From Rhodobacter sp. (GTDB lineage: Bacteria; Pseudomonadota; Alphaproteobacteria; Rhodobacterales; Rhodobacteraceae): a DNA stretch of 64,000 nucleotides. Both the position numbers and the translations under genes were made by a program. The notes beneath the pieces are model-generated. The model had not been told where the DNA came from. It did not search any database and saw only the letters and a list, made by a program, of their open reading frames with translations. Where the stretch lies: the NCBI GenBank assembly GCA_027484985.1, contig JAIXRW010000042.1, positions 1 through 64,000 on the forward strand, read 5' to 3'. How positions within the stretch are numbered: position 1 is the first letter of the stretch; each line of letters begins with the position of its first letter. Shown here piece after piece: positions 43,436 to 56,579 of the stretch.

Positions 43436-44224
43436 TCAATGCGCGGCGGCAACCGCTCGCTTGGTCAGCACCTTGACCAGATGCGCCCGATATTCCGGCG
43501 TGCCATGCAGATCGCCGATCATGTCCTCGGGCGAAACCGTCAGCCCTTCCACCGCCGCAGCCGCGAAATTGGCCGACAGCGCCGCCTCTGCCTCGGTCCA
43601 GCGGAACACGCCGTTGTTGCTGGCCCCCGTCACCGCCACCCGCACGCCGCCCGCGAATTTCGCGACGAACACACCGGTCAGCGCAAAACGGCTCGCGGGC
43701 TGGTTGAACTTCACATAGGCCGCCTTCTGCGGCACCGGAAAGGTCACGCCCGTGATGATCTCGCCCTCGTCCAGCGCAGTGGTGAACATGCCCTGAAAGT
43801 AATCATCTGCCGCGATCTTGCGCTTGTTCGTCACGATGGTCGCGCCCGACCCCAGCACACCCGCCGGATAGCAGGCCGCAGGGTCGTTGTTGGCCAGCGA
43901 ACCGCCGATGGTGCCCCGGTTGCGCACCGCCGGATCCCCGATCCCACCGGCCAAAGCCGCCAGCCCCGGATAATCCTTGGCCGCCTCGCGCGCCACCACG
44001 GCATGGGGCGTCGCCGCCCCGATGCTCAGCCCATCGGCCCCCATGCAGACCCCCTTCATCTCGGCAATCCCCGTCAGGGACACCAGAACCGAAGGCTGCG
44101 CCAGCCGCTGTTTCAGCGTCGGCGTCAGGGTCTGCCCGCCCGACAGCGCCTGCGCGCCATCACCCGACAGGGCCTTCACCGCATCCGCGATGGACGAGGG
44201 TTTCACGAAGTCGAAGTTATGCAT
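43436..44224 (-). CDS. coxM: CO-dehydrogenase-like FAD subunit (CoxM/CutM type)
   Basis: Medium, FAD-binding subunit of a molybdenum hydroxylase. 262 residues: FDFVKPSSIADAVKAL, ALSGGQTLTPTLKQRL and the FAD motif GGIGDPAVRNRGTIGGSLANNDPA, then a CO_deh_flav C-terminal domain. Last of coxG-S-L-M, 13 bases after coxL. The symbol describes the family, not proven CO oxidation. Confidence 0.88.
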   Translation of the reverse strand: MHNFDFVKPSSIADAVKALSGDGAQALSGGQTLTPTLKQRLAQPSVLVSLTGIAEMKGVCMGADGLSIGAATPHAVVAREAAKDYPGLAALAGGIGDPAVRNRGTIGGSLANNDPAACYPAGVLGSGATIVTNKRKIAADDYFQGMFTTALDEGEIITGVTFPVPQKAAYVKFNQPASRFALTGVFVAKFAGGVRVAVTGASNNGVFRWTEAEAALSANFAAAAVEGLTVSPEDMIGDLHGTPEYRAHLVKVLTKRAVAAAH

Positions 44225-44237
44225 GTTCCACCCTCCC

Positions 44238-46613
44238 TCAGGCGTTCATCGCCGACCAGACCCGTGCGGGGCTGACAGGCATGTCGATATGGGCAACCTT
44301 GTGCCCGCCACGGTGCAGCGCGTCGATCACCGCATTCACCACCGCCGGCGGCGACCCGATGGCCCCGGCCTCGCCACAGCCTTTCACCCCAAGCGGGTTA
44401 TGGGTGCAGGGCGTGGCGCAAGACGCATCCACCACATAGAACGGCACATCATCTGCACGCGGCATCGCATAGTCCATATAGGACCCGGTCAGCAGCTGGC
44501 CATTCTCGTCATAGGACGTGTTCTCAAGCAAGGCCTGCCCGATCCCCTGCCCCACGCCGCCATGAACCTGCCCTTCCACGATCATCGGGTTCATCACATT
44601 CCCGAAATCGTCGGCACAGGTAAAGGACGCGATCTCGACCTTTCCGGTCTCGGCATCCACCTCGACCTCGCAGATATAAGCCCCTGCCGGATAGGTAAAG
44701 TTCGCAGGGTCGTAGAACGCCGTTTCCTCAAGCCCCGGTTCCAGCGTCTCAAGCGGATAGTTGTGCGGCACATAGGCCGAAAACGCGATCTCGCCAAAGG
44801 TCTTGGCCTTGTCGGTCCCCGCCACGCTGAACTTGCCATCGGCAAAGGTGATATCCCCCTCCGCCGCTTCCAGCATATGCGCCGCGATCTTCTTGCCCTT
44901 GGCGATGATCTTGTCCACCGCCTTGGTCATGGCCGATCCGCAAACCGCAAGGCTGCGCGACCCGTAAGACCCCATCCCGAACGGGATCTTCGACGTATCG
45001 CCATGCACGATCTCGATGCTGCTTTCCGGCACGCCCAACTGTTCGGCCACCACTTGTGCAAACACCGTCTCGTGGCCCTGCCCGTGGCTATGGGCACCCA
45101 CCATCACGCTGATATTGCCCGTGGCGTTCACCCGCACGGTCGCGGCATCGTAAAGCCCGACCCGCGCCCCCAGCACACCCACCAGATGCGACGGCGCGAT
45201 CCCGCAGGCCTCGATCCATGTCGAAAGCCCCATGCCCCGCAGCTTGCCCTTGGCCGCCGAAGCCGCCCGCCGCTTCTCGAAGCCCGCCACATCGGCCAGT
45301 TCCATCGCCTTGTCCAGCGTGGCATGGTAATCGCCCGTGTCATAGGCAAGTCCGACCGGCGTGGTATAGGGGAACATGTCGGTGGTGATAAAGTTCTTCC
45401 GCCGCACCTCGAACGGGTCAAGGTCCAGCTCGCGGCACATCTTGTCGATGACGCGCTCCAGCGAATAGGTCGCCTCGGGCCGCCCCGCACCGCGATAGGC
45501 ATCGACGGGTGCGGTATTGGTGAACACCGTTTTCACATTCACATAGACATGCGGCACTTTATACGGCCCCGCCATCAGCGTGCCATGCAAGAAGGTCGGC
45601 GTCGCGGTCGAGAAGTTCGACAGGTAAGCCCCCACATTCGCCAAAGTCGCCGTGCGGAAGGCAAGGAAATTGCCCTCCTTGTCACAGGCCAGTTCGATCT
45701 TGGTCACATGGTCGCGGCCATGCGCGTCCGACAGGAAAGATTCCGACCGTTCCGCCGTCCACTTCACCGGCCGCTTGATCTGCTTGGCCGCCGCCAGAAC
45801 CAGCGCCTCTTCGCCATAGTGATAGATCTTCGACCCGAACCCGCCGCCCACATCGGGGGCCACGACCTGCAATTTGTTTTCCGGAATCCCCATCACGAAA
45901 GCCGCCACCAGAAGCCGCGTCAGGTGCGGGTTCTGGCTTGTCGTCGTCAGCTTGTAATCGCCCGTGCCGGGGAAATACTCGCCGATGCTGGCGCGCGGCT
46001 CCATCGCGTTCGGCACCAGACGGTTGTTCACCAGTTCCAGCGTGGTGACATGCGGGGCCGATTTGAAGGCCGCATCCACCGCGGCACGGTTATCCTCGAT
46101 CCAGCCCCAGTCAAAGCACTGGTTGTCGGAAATCTCGTCATGCACGCGGTTCGAGGAATCGGCCAAGGCCTGCGCCATGTCGATGATCGCGGGCAGTTCC
46201 TCGATCTCGGTCTCGTCCGAAATCACCTGCGCCGCATCCTTTGCCTGCTGCAACGTCTCGGCCACCACGGCGGCATAGGCGTCGCCCACATGGCGCACCT
46301 TGCCATGGGCCAGAACGGGGCGCTTGGGTTCCTTCATCGGCGTGCCATCACGGCTGTTGATCAGCCAACCCGCCGGGTTGCCGCCCACATCCTTGAAATC
46401 CTCGCCCGTGAACACGGCCAGCACGCCGGGCATCCCCAGCGCCGTCTTCGTCCCCACCGACTTGATCCGCCCATGCGCCACGGTCGAGCGGACAAAGACC
46501 GCATGGGCCTGCCCCGCAACCTGCATGTCGTCGGTGTAATTTCCAAGCCCGCTCAGAAAGCGGATATCCTCGCGCCGTTTGCTGCTGGCGCCGATCCCGG
46601 TATCTTTCGGCAT
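44238..46613 (-). CDS. coxL: Form II CoxL-like molybdenum hydroxylase large subunit
   Basis: 791 residues of the xanthine-oxidase family large subunit. The active-site loop is AYRGAGR (residues 372-378), the form II (putative) version; true aerobic CO dehydrogenase (form I) has AYRCSFR with a Cys for the Cu ion. Other motifs are normal: VGGGFGSK, the GSYGSRS region, and GCGEAGAIG with the catalytic Glu near the C-terminus. It binds molybdopterin-cytosine dinucleotide and hydroxylates an unknown substrate, possibly a purine, aldehyde or heterocycle. Transcribed between coxS and coxM. Confidence 0.92.
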   Translation of the reverse strand: MPKDTGIGASSKRREDIRFLSGLGNYTDDMQVAGQAHAVFVRSTVAHGRIKSVGTKTALGMPGVLAVFTGEDFKDVGGNPAGWLINSRDGTPMKEPKRPVLAHGKVRHVGDAYAAVVAETLQQAKDAAQVISDETEIEELPAIIDMAQALADSSNRVHDEISDNQCFDWGWIEDNRAAVDAAFKSAPHVTTLELVNNRLVPNAMEPRASIGEYFPGTGDYKLTTTSQNPHLTRLLVAAFVMGIPENKLQVVAPDVGGGFGSKIYHYGEEALVLAAAKQIKRPVKWTAERSESFLSDAHGRDHVTKIELACDKEGNFLAFRTATLANVGAYLSNFSTATPTFLHGTLMAGPYKVPHVYVNVKTVFTNTAPVDAYRGAGRPEATYSLERVIDKMCRELDLDPFEVRRKNFITTDMFPYTTPVGLAYDTGDYHATLDKAMELADVAGFEKRRAASAAKGKLRGMGLSTWIEACGIAPSHLVGVLGARVGLYDAATVRVNATGNISVMVGAHSHGQGHETVFAQVVAEQLGVPESSIEIVHGDTSKIPFGMGSYGSRSLAVCGSAMTKAVDKIIAKGKKIAAHMLEAAEGDITFADGKFSVAGTDKAKTFGEIAFSAYVPHNYPLETLEPGLEETAFYDPANFTYPAGAYICEVEVDAETGKVEIASFTCADDFGNVMNPMIVEGQVHGGVGQGIGQALLENTSYDENGQLLTGSYMDYAMPRADDVPFYVVDASCATPCTHNPLGVKGCGEAGAIGSPPAVVNAVIDALHRGGHKVAHIDMPVSPARVWSAMNA

Positions 46614-46636
46614 CTGGTCTCCTCCCCTGATTGCTC

Positions 46637-47122
<486 letters not shown>

Positions 47123-47153
47123 GTTGTCCTCCCAGTTGTCGTTTGTGTCCGGT

Positions 47154-47672
47154 TCAGCCGATCAAACGCTTGAACCAGCCCTTTTTCTGTTCGCCCTCAC
47201 CCCCGTCCGCCACGGCGGGCTCTTCCTCTGCAGGCCCCTCGATGGCCTCCTGGAAGCGGGTGAAGAAATCGTCCGCCATCTTCTTGGCGAAACCGTCGAT
47301 GATGCGGCTGCCCAACTGGGCGATCTTGCCGCCCACATTGGCCTCGACCTCATAGGAAAGCCGCGTGCCCGTCTCGGTCGCGGTCAGGGTCACATTGGCC
47401 CCGCCCTTGGCAAAGCCCGCAGGCCCGCCCTTGCCCTCGCCGCTGATGCGAAGCGACTGGTGCGGCACCATCTCGGTCAGATTGACCACACCCTTGAAGG
47501 TGGCCTTCACGGGGCCGACCTTTTGGGTCACCACCGCCTCGAACCCCGTCTCGGGCGTGCCGGTCATGCTGTCGCAGCCTGGCACGCATTCCTTCAGAAC
47601 CTCGGGGTTCAAAATCGCCGCCCAGACGGTCGCCGGATCGGCCTTGATGTCACGATGGTCGCTTAGCTGCAT
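47154..47672 (-). CDS. coxG: CoxG/SRPBCC family accessory protein
   Basis: 172 residues of the CoxG (PF06240) type: [30 protein letters not shown] at the start is the signature, then a Bet v1-like β-sheet with [21 protein letters not shown] and a helix [14 protein letters not shown] charged tail with [16 protein letters not shown] links to a WFKRL end. CoxG anchors or assists the dehydrogenase at the membrane. First gene of the operon. Confidence 0.9.
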   Translation of the reverse strand: MQLSDHRDIKADPATVWAAILNPEVLKECVPGCDSMTGTPETGFEAVVTQKVGPVKATFKGVVNLTEMVPHQSLRISGEGKGGPAGFAKGGANVTLTATETGTRLSYEVEANVGGKIAQLGSRIIDGFAKKMADDFFTRFQEAIEGPAEEEPAVADGGEGEQKKGWFKRLIG

Positions 47673-47695
47673 GTCTCACCCCCGAATTGGCGGCA

Positions 47696-47723
47696 AGCTT
47701 AGGCTGCCGCGCCCGCTTCGCAA
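47696..47723 (-). promoter_or_regulatory. Possible promoter of the cox operon
   Basis: On the minus strand TTGCGA (47723-47718), 16 bases, TAAGCT (47701-47696), 23 bases ahead of the coxG ATG. Confidence 0.35.
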
Positions 47724-47761
47724 ATGGAACCTTGGTCGTAGAGACCCCGCGCAAGGCGGGG

Positions 47762-47848
47762 GGGGGGCCAGCCCCCCAATCGGCCAAGGCCGATTTCCCC
47801 CCGGGATATTTGGGCGAGTATGAAAGCGATGCCCTTTCACCCTTGCCC
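47762..47848. repeat. Intergenic repeat, copy D
   Basis: GGGGGGCCAGCCCCCC hairpin, AATCGGCCAAGGCCGATT dyad, TCCCCCCGGGATATTTGGGCGAG, TATGAAAG and CCTTTCACCCTTGCCC. Almost a perfect inverse copy of A. Downstream of the hybrid kinase gene and upstream of coxG. Confidence 0.85.
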
Positions 47849-47906
47849 AAATACTCATCTTCCCGCGCCAGAACGTCCCGCGCCAGCCCTTCCCGCGCCG
47901 CACCGA

Positions 47907-50111
47907 TCACCCCGCATCCCCCACCGCCAGCCCCGCGATAAAGCGCTGCAAGGCCCGCGCATCCAGCGGCTTGGCCATCACCTCGATCCCCGCAGCATGG
48001 CAGCGCGCCTCGAACGCATCGCCGCGCAGCGCCGTGACCAGCCGCGCCGGAACCGCCCCGTGCCGCGCCCGCATCGCGGCGACAAAGGACAACCCGTCCA
48101 TCCCCGCGCCCAGATCCTGATCGACCAGAAAACAGTCGGGCAAGATGCCCAGCTCTTCCAGCAGCTCCAGCGCCGCCTCGCCGCTGGCCGCTTCCAGCAC
48201 ACTGACGCCCCATTTCTCCAGCAGCAGCCCCAGCGCACGGCGCAATTCGGCATCGTTCTCGACCAGAAACACGATCCGCCCCTCCAGCCCGCCGCGCGGC
48301 GCTTCGGGCAGCGCAGGCTCAACCAGCACCGCGCCGCCGTCATGCACCGGCACCTGCACCATGAACCGCGTGCCCCGCCCCAGTACCGAGGTCAGCCCCA
48401 GCGGATGCCCCAAAAGCGCGCAGGCCCGTTCGACGATGGCCAATCCCAGCCCCAACCCCTCGCTGGCCGAGGCGCGGGCATTGAGGCGGTGAAACTCTTT
48501 GAAGATATTGTCCTGCTCCTCTTCGGGGATGCCCGGCCCGGTATCATGCACCTCGATCCGCCACATCGCCCCGGCCCGCCGCACCCCCACCAGCACGCGC
48601 CCCCGGTCGGTATAGCGAATGGCATTGCCGATCAGGTTTTGCAGGATGCGCCGCAGATAGGCCGGGTCCGAAACCACAACCGCCCCCGACCCCACCACCC
48701 GAAAGGCCAACCCCTTGGCCGCCGCAATGGCGCCGAATTCGTCGTTCAGATGCGCCAACAGCCGGTCAAGCCGCACCGGCCCCAGCGACACCGCCGCCTT
48801 GCCGCTTTCCAGCTTCGAAATATCCAGCAGCGCCGCCAGAATCCCCTCGACCGACAAAAGCGCGTTCTGCGCCTTGTCCAGCGCCCCCCGCGCCGATACC
48901 GTCAACCCCTCATCCCCGATCGATGACAGGAACAGCTTGGCCGCCGACAGCGGTTGCAACAGATCATGGCTCGCCGCCGCCACAAAGCGCGACCGCGACG
49001 CATTGGCCCGTTCCGCATGGGCCAGCGCATCCTCCAGTTCCAGCGTGCGTGCCATGACCCGCGCCTCCAGCGTCTCGTTGGCACGGCTCAGCGCCTCGAT
49101 GGCCTGCCGCTCGGCGGTGACATCGGTGAAGGACATCACAAAGCCGCCCCCCGGCATGCCTTCGGCGAACACATCCAGAATCACTTCGGCCTCGCGCCGC
49201 AACTCGAACCGCAACGCCCCCCTAGCGCGCGTTGCGACCCATTCCGCCAGCCGCGCCTCGGTCATTCCCGCGCCAAAACGGAAATCGGGTTGAAAGCGGT
49301 CCAGCACATGGTCAAACCCCGCCCCCATGCGGAACCGCGCCATCGGAATCGCCAAAAGCTGGCCCAACCGCTGGTTCCACCCCACCAGCCGCGCCCCGGC
49401 ATCAAAGATGCACACCCCCTGCCCGATATGGTCCAGCGTGGCGCGGATGATCCGCGCCTGATCGTCCAGCAATTTGCCCCGCTCGGTCCGCTCCAGCCGC
49501 ACCAGTTCTGTCACATCGGTCTGCAACACCACCGTGCCGCCATCGGCGGTGCGATGTTCCGACACCTGCATCCAGCGGTCCCCGACCAGTGCCACGTTGA
49601 ACATGACATGGCGGTCCTGATGCCGCCGTCGCCGCGCCACCGCCCAATCCTCGGCCGTCTCGCCCGCCGGCAATTCCAGACAGGGCGACCGGCTGACCGC
49701 CTCGACATAATCGCCAAACCGCAATCCCGCTTTGAGACGCGGCTTCACATCATTGAAATACATACCAAACCGCGAATTGCACATCACCAGCACATCGCCC
49801 GCATCGAACAGCGCGAACCCCTCTTCGATCGCCTCGATCGCACTGGCAAGGTTCTGGCGCGCCGCTTCGGTCTGCCGGTTCGCCTGCGCCAGCTGGGCAT
49901 TGGACTGGTTCAGCAGGTCCAGCACCCGCTCCAGATCGCGCGTCCGCTCGCGCACCTGGTCCTCCAGCATCGCCGCCCGCTGGAACTGGGCATAGGCCGC
50001 GCCCGAATCGTCGGTAATCTGCTCGACCCGCCGCATCAGCACCGCCGCGATGGTCTTGAGCTTCTCGACCTGCCGCTCGGGCGGATCAGCGGGATTGATC
50101 AACCCCTCCAT
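47907..50111 (-). CDS. NahK-like hybrid histidine kinase with receiver domain
   Basis: 734 residues, no transmembrane segment. N-terminal coiled coil (AQFQRAAMLEDQVRERTRDLERVLDLLNQSN), two PAS-7 domains (IEEGFALFDAGDVLVMCNSRF at about 95; HIGQGVCIFDAGARLVGWNQ at about 245), dimerisation H-box AAASHDLLQPLSAAKLF with H382, HATPase (NLIGNAIRYT, DTGPGIP, GLGLGLAIV), and a C-terminal receiver with phospho-acceptor D664 (FLVDQDLG) and Lys in MAKPLD. NahK kinases accept NO signals from FIST-domain NosP; its ATG follows the FIST stop directly. Output probably goes to the NarL-type regulator upstream. Confidence 0.88.
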   Translation of the reverse strand: MEGLINPADPPERQVEKLKTIAAVLMRRVEQITDDSGAAYAQFQRAAMLEDQVRERTRDLERVLDLLNQSNAQLAQANRQTEAARQNLASAIEAIEEGFALFDAGDVLVMCNSRFGMYFNDVKPRLKAGLRFGDYVEAVSRSPCLELPAGETAEDWAVARRRRHQDRHVMFNVALVGDRWMQVSEHRTADGGTVVLQTDVTELVRLERTERGKLLDDQARIIRATLDHIGQGVCIFDAGARLVGWNQRLGQLLAIPMARFRMGAGFDHVLDRFQPDFRFGAGMTEARLAEWVATRARGALRFELRREAEVILDVFAEGMPGGGFVMSFTDVTAERQAIEALSRANETLEARVMARTLELEDALAHAERANASRSRFVAAASHDLLQPLSAAKLFLSSIGDEGLTVSARGALDKAQNALLSVEGILAALLDISKLESGKAAVSLGPVRLDRLLAHLNDEFGAIAAAKGLAFRVVGSGAVVVSDPAYLRRILQNLIGNAIRYTDRGRVLVGVRRAGAMWRIEVHDTGPGIPEEEQDNIFKEFHRLNARASASEGLGLGLAIVERACALLGHPLGLTSVLGRGTRFMVQVPVHDGGAVLVEPALPEAPRGGLEGRIVFLVENDAELRRALGLLLEKWGVSVLEAASGEAALELLEELGILPDCFLVDQDLGAGMDGLSFVAAMRARHGAVPARLVTALRGDAFEARCHAAGIEVMAKPLDARALQRFIAGLAVGDAG

Positions 50112-51275
50112 CTATTCCCCCGCCCCCCCGAACCCCTCGGGCGGATAGATCGCCACCCCCGTCATGGTCTGGTTCACATGCATGGAATTCCACTGCTCGC
50201 CATAGGTGGAAAACCCCACCACGCGGCTGTCGCGCAGAATGGCCGACACCGCCCCCACCCGCTGCTTTTCCATCGCCTCCATCCGCCGCAAGATGCAGTC
50301 GCAAGCGATGATCGCATCCGGCCGCCCCTCCGCCGACAGCGCCGCCATCTCGCGCTCCAGATGCGCCACCATGTCCTGCGGTTCGGCCAGCGTCAGCACC
50401 ACGCCCTCGTCAATGGCCGAAAAGAACACCAGATCGCCATTCTCGGCCACCTGCTGGATCGCCCGCACATGATGCCGCCCCCCGATCCGCACCACCACCG
50501 GATGGGCCGCAAAGGTGAATGTGGTCAGCTGCGCCGGGTCCTTGCCCAAAAGCCGCGCATATTCCTGCGCCGCAGGCTCGGCATTGATCGTCCGCACGAT
50601 CCGCCGCGCGGGGTCGGCCCCCGTCACCACCATCCGCCGCGTCGTGGGCACCAGATGATCCAGACTGAACACCCGCACGCGGCACGCCGTCCGCACCAGC
50701 GCCAGCACCGCCGCATTGCGCATCACCGCCCCGCCATGCAGCACGAAAGTCTGGCGAAACCGCGTCCCGTCCCCCGCACTGCCCCCGAACAGCGGCACAG
50801 GCCCCAATCCACTCGCCAAGGCCGAGGCCAGCTCGTCCTCGCGCACCGACAGCCCGTCAACCAGCACAAAGGCGAACTCGCCCGCCCAGCCGCCGCGCCC
50901 CCGCGCCAGCCCCTGCCTGCGCCGGATCAGCTCGCCGATCAGCCCCTCGCGCGACAGCGCCGAAAGATCGGGCAGCGGCAACAGGTCCACCGCGAAATGC
51001 GCCGCGGGCAACCCCACCGCGACGATGCCCCCCTCGTCATAGCCCGCAGCCGAAATCTCGCCCGCCGTGCTGCACCCGATCACGGGTGCCCCGCCAAAGC
51101 GCCCCTCCATCCGCCCCGCCAGCCGCGCCATATCCACCTCGGGCGAGATGAACAGCATCACCACCGCAAAGGGCCCCGCCCCCAGCGCCTGCTCCAGCAC
51201 GCGGATCGGATGGGCCTCGCCGCCCCGCGCATGACCGCGCGCCACCACCGAAAACGCCGCGAACTCCCCCCACAT
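50112..51275 (-). CDS. FIST-domain sensor (NosP-like)
   Basis: 387 residues of FIST-N plus FIST-C: PFAVVMLFISPEVDMARLAGRM, PVIGCSTAGEISAAGYDEGGIV, PLFGGSAGDGTRFRQTFVLHGG, YARLLGKDPAQLTTFTFAAHP, RAIQQVAENGDLVFFSAIDEG, and DAIIACDCILRRMEAMEKQR with GFSTYGEQWNSMHVNQTM. NosP proteins of this type bind haem and NO and inhibit NahK. The ATG at 51275 (MWGEFAAFSVV) is preferred; two further in-frame starts upstream are possible. Stop codon directly abuts the kinase ATG. Confidence 0.84.
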   Translation of the reverse strand: MWGEFAAFSVVARGHARGGEAHPIRVLEQALGAGPFAVVMLFISPEVDMARLAGRMEGRFGGAPVIGCSTAGEISAAGYDEGGIVAVGLPAAHFAVDLLPLPDLSALSREGLIGELIRRRQGLARGRGGWAGEFAFVLVDGLSVREDELASALASGLGPVPLFGGSAGDGTRFRQTFVLHGGAVMRNAAVLALVRTACRVRVFSLDHLVPTTRRMVVTGADPARRIVRTINAEPAAQEYARLLGKDPAQLTTFTFAAHPVVVRIGGRHHVRAIQQVAENGDLVFFSAIDEGVVLTLAEPQDMVAHLEREMAALSAEGRPDAIIACDCILRRMEAMEKQRVGAVSAILRDSRVVGFSTYGEQWNSMHVNQTMTGVAIYPPEGFGGAGE

Positions 51276-51363
51276 GCCACAGCCTCCCCGGCAAAGCCGC
51301 ATCCAGCCCCGACTGTGCCGCATTCCGCGCCCCCCGCAACCGGCAAAACGCGGTTTTGTCGCG

Positions 51364-52044
51364 CTACCCCTCGGGCACCAGCGACGAAAACTCCGCCGCC
51401 CGCGCGATCAGCACCGCCTGCGTGCGGCTCTGCACGCCCAGCTTGCGCATGATGGCGGTGACATGGGCCTTGACCGTGGTTTCCGCGATCCCCAGCTCAT
51501 AGGCGATCTGCTTGTTCAGCCTGCCCTCGCAGACCAGCTGCAAGATCTTCGCCTGCTGCCGCGTCAGCAGCGCCAGCCGCGCCATCGCCGCCTCGCGCCG
51601 CCCCTCGGGGCCCTTGGGGTCGCCCTGCGGCACATACCCCTCGGGCACATAGCCCCCGCCATCGCGAATGGCATCAAAGGCCGCGCGAAACACCTCGCGA
51701 TGCGAATGTTTCGGCACAAAACCCGCCGCCCCCGCCCGCAGCGCCGCCCCGATCACGCGGTTATCGGCCAGCGACGACACCACCACCACCGGCACCTCGC
51801 GCACACAGGCCTTCAGCCGGATCAACCCGTCCAGCCCGCTCACATCCGGCAGGTTCAGGTCAAGCACCACCACATCCGGATGCGCCGCCCCGTCCAGCCG
51901 CTCCAGCGCCGTCTCCAGCCGGTCGGCCGTGGCGATCTCGTCGATCCCCGCCACCGCGCGCAGCGTCATCGACAGCGCATCGCAAAACAGGGGATGATCC
52001 TCCACGATCAGCGCCGACCGCATATCCCTCTGCCCCGCCTCCAT
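51364..52044 (-). CDS. NarL/LuxR-type response regulator
   Basis: 226 residues. REC domain starts MRSALIVEDHPLFCDALSMTL, phospho-acceptor in DVVVLDLNLPDVSG, Lys in FVPKHSH; LuxR HTH is LTRQQAKILQLVCEGRLNKQIAYELGIAETTVKAHVTAIMRKLGVQSRTQAVL. Together with the FIST protein and hybrid kinase it forms a sensing cassette. The start at 52044 follows GGAG; 52023 begins REC directly and is the alternative. Confidence 0.9.
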   Translation of the reverse strand: MEAGQRDMRSALIVEDHPLFCDALSMTLRAVAGIDEIATADRLETALERLDGAAHPDVVVLDLNLPDVSGLDGLIRLKACVREVPVVVVSSLADNRVIGAALRAGAAGFVPKHSHREVFRAAFDAIRDGGGYVPEGYVPQGDPKGPEGRREAAMARLALLTRQQAKILQLVCEGRLNKQIAYELGIAETTVKAHVTAIMRKLGVQSRTQAVLIARAAEFSSLVPEG

Positions 52045-52226
52045 CGCCCGTCTCCGCTCTTGGCAGGGCCATCCTAGCCCCCGCCCCGCCCCCCCGCTAC
52101 AGGCCAAAGGTCGCAAAACGCCCCTGCGCGGCCCGCCACGGGCGGTTTTCCGCACGGCCCCGCACCCCGCCCTTGCCTCGCCCCGCTTGGCCCCGCTATC
52201 AGCCCCCAAACAGTGACAGGTTTCCC

Positions 52227-52670
52227 ATGGTCCTCAGCCGCCGCGCCGCCCTCGCCTTCGCCCTCCTTTCGCTGGCCGCCTGCGCCGCGCCAAAACCCGA
52301 CCCCGCGCCCCGGGGCCCGGCCGAGATCAACCGCCTCATCGCCAAATATGCCCGCCTCTACGACATCCCCGAAAGCCTGATCCACCAGACGGTCAAGCGC
52401 GAAAGCAGCTACAACCCCGCCGCCCGCAACGGCCCCAATTACGGCCTGATGCAGATCCTGCCGCAAACCGCCCGCACCATGGGCTATCGCGGCACGCCCG
52501 AAGGCTTGCTCGATGCCGATACCAACCTGAAATACGCCGTCAAATACCTGCGCGGCGCCTATCTCGTCGCCCGCGGCAACGTGGCCCGCACCCATATGTG
52601 GTATCGCAAAGGCTATTATTACGAAGCAAAACGCATGGGCCTTCTGGAAGAAACCGGCCTCAGGGCCTGA
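52227..52670 (+). CDS. Lytic transglycosylase-type lipoprotein (SLT domain)
   Basis: 147 residues. Lipoprotein leader MVLSRRAALAFALLSLAAC with the Cys at residue 19, then the SLT fold: KYARLYDIPESLIHQTVKRESSYNPAA with catalytic Glu in KRESSY, YGLMQILPQTARTMGY, LDADTNLKYAVKYLRGAY and a MWYRKGYYYEAKRMG end. Cuts murein glycan strands at the outer-membrane face. Shorter than MltC/Slt. Confidence 0.86.
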   Translation: MVLSRRAALAFALLSLAACAAPKPDPAPRGPAEINRLIAKYARLYDIPESLIHQTVKRESSYNPAARNGPNYGLMQILPQTARTMGYRGTPEGLLDADTNLKYAVKYLRGAYLVARGNVARTHMWYRKGYYYEAKRMGLLEETGLRA

Positions 52671-52690
52671 CCCCGCCCCCTCCCATTTTC

Positions 52691-52757
52691 CGCCCCCAAA
52701 TATCCGCAGGGGGTGAATTGGCCAACGGCCAAGAGGGGGCGCGCGCGCCCCCTTGAC
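52691..52757. repeat. Intergenic repeat, copy E
   Basis: CGCCCCCAAATATCCGCAGGGGGTG, the dyad TTGGCCAACGGCCAA, then perfect GGGGGCGCGCGCGCCCCC (52735-52752). Between convergent genes. Confidence 0.7.
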
Positions 52758-52812
52758 CCGCCTGCGCCAGCAGGCTTGTGGAATGCGGGCGGAACGCCCG
52801 CTCCGCTTGGTT

Positions 52813-56575
<3,763 letters not shown>

Positions 56576-56579
<4 letters not shown>

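Noticed and set aside
48954-51452. 832-codon plus-strand frame opposite the FIST and kinase genes
   Set aside because: Arg/His/Pro-rich with no domain; covers two supported minus-strand genes.
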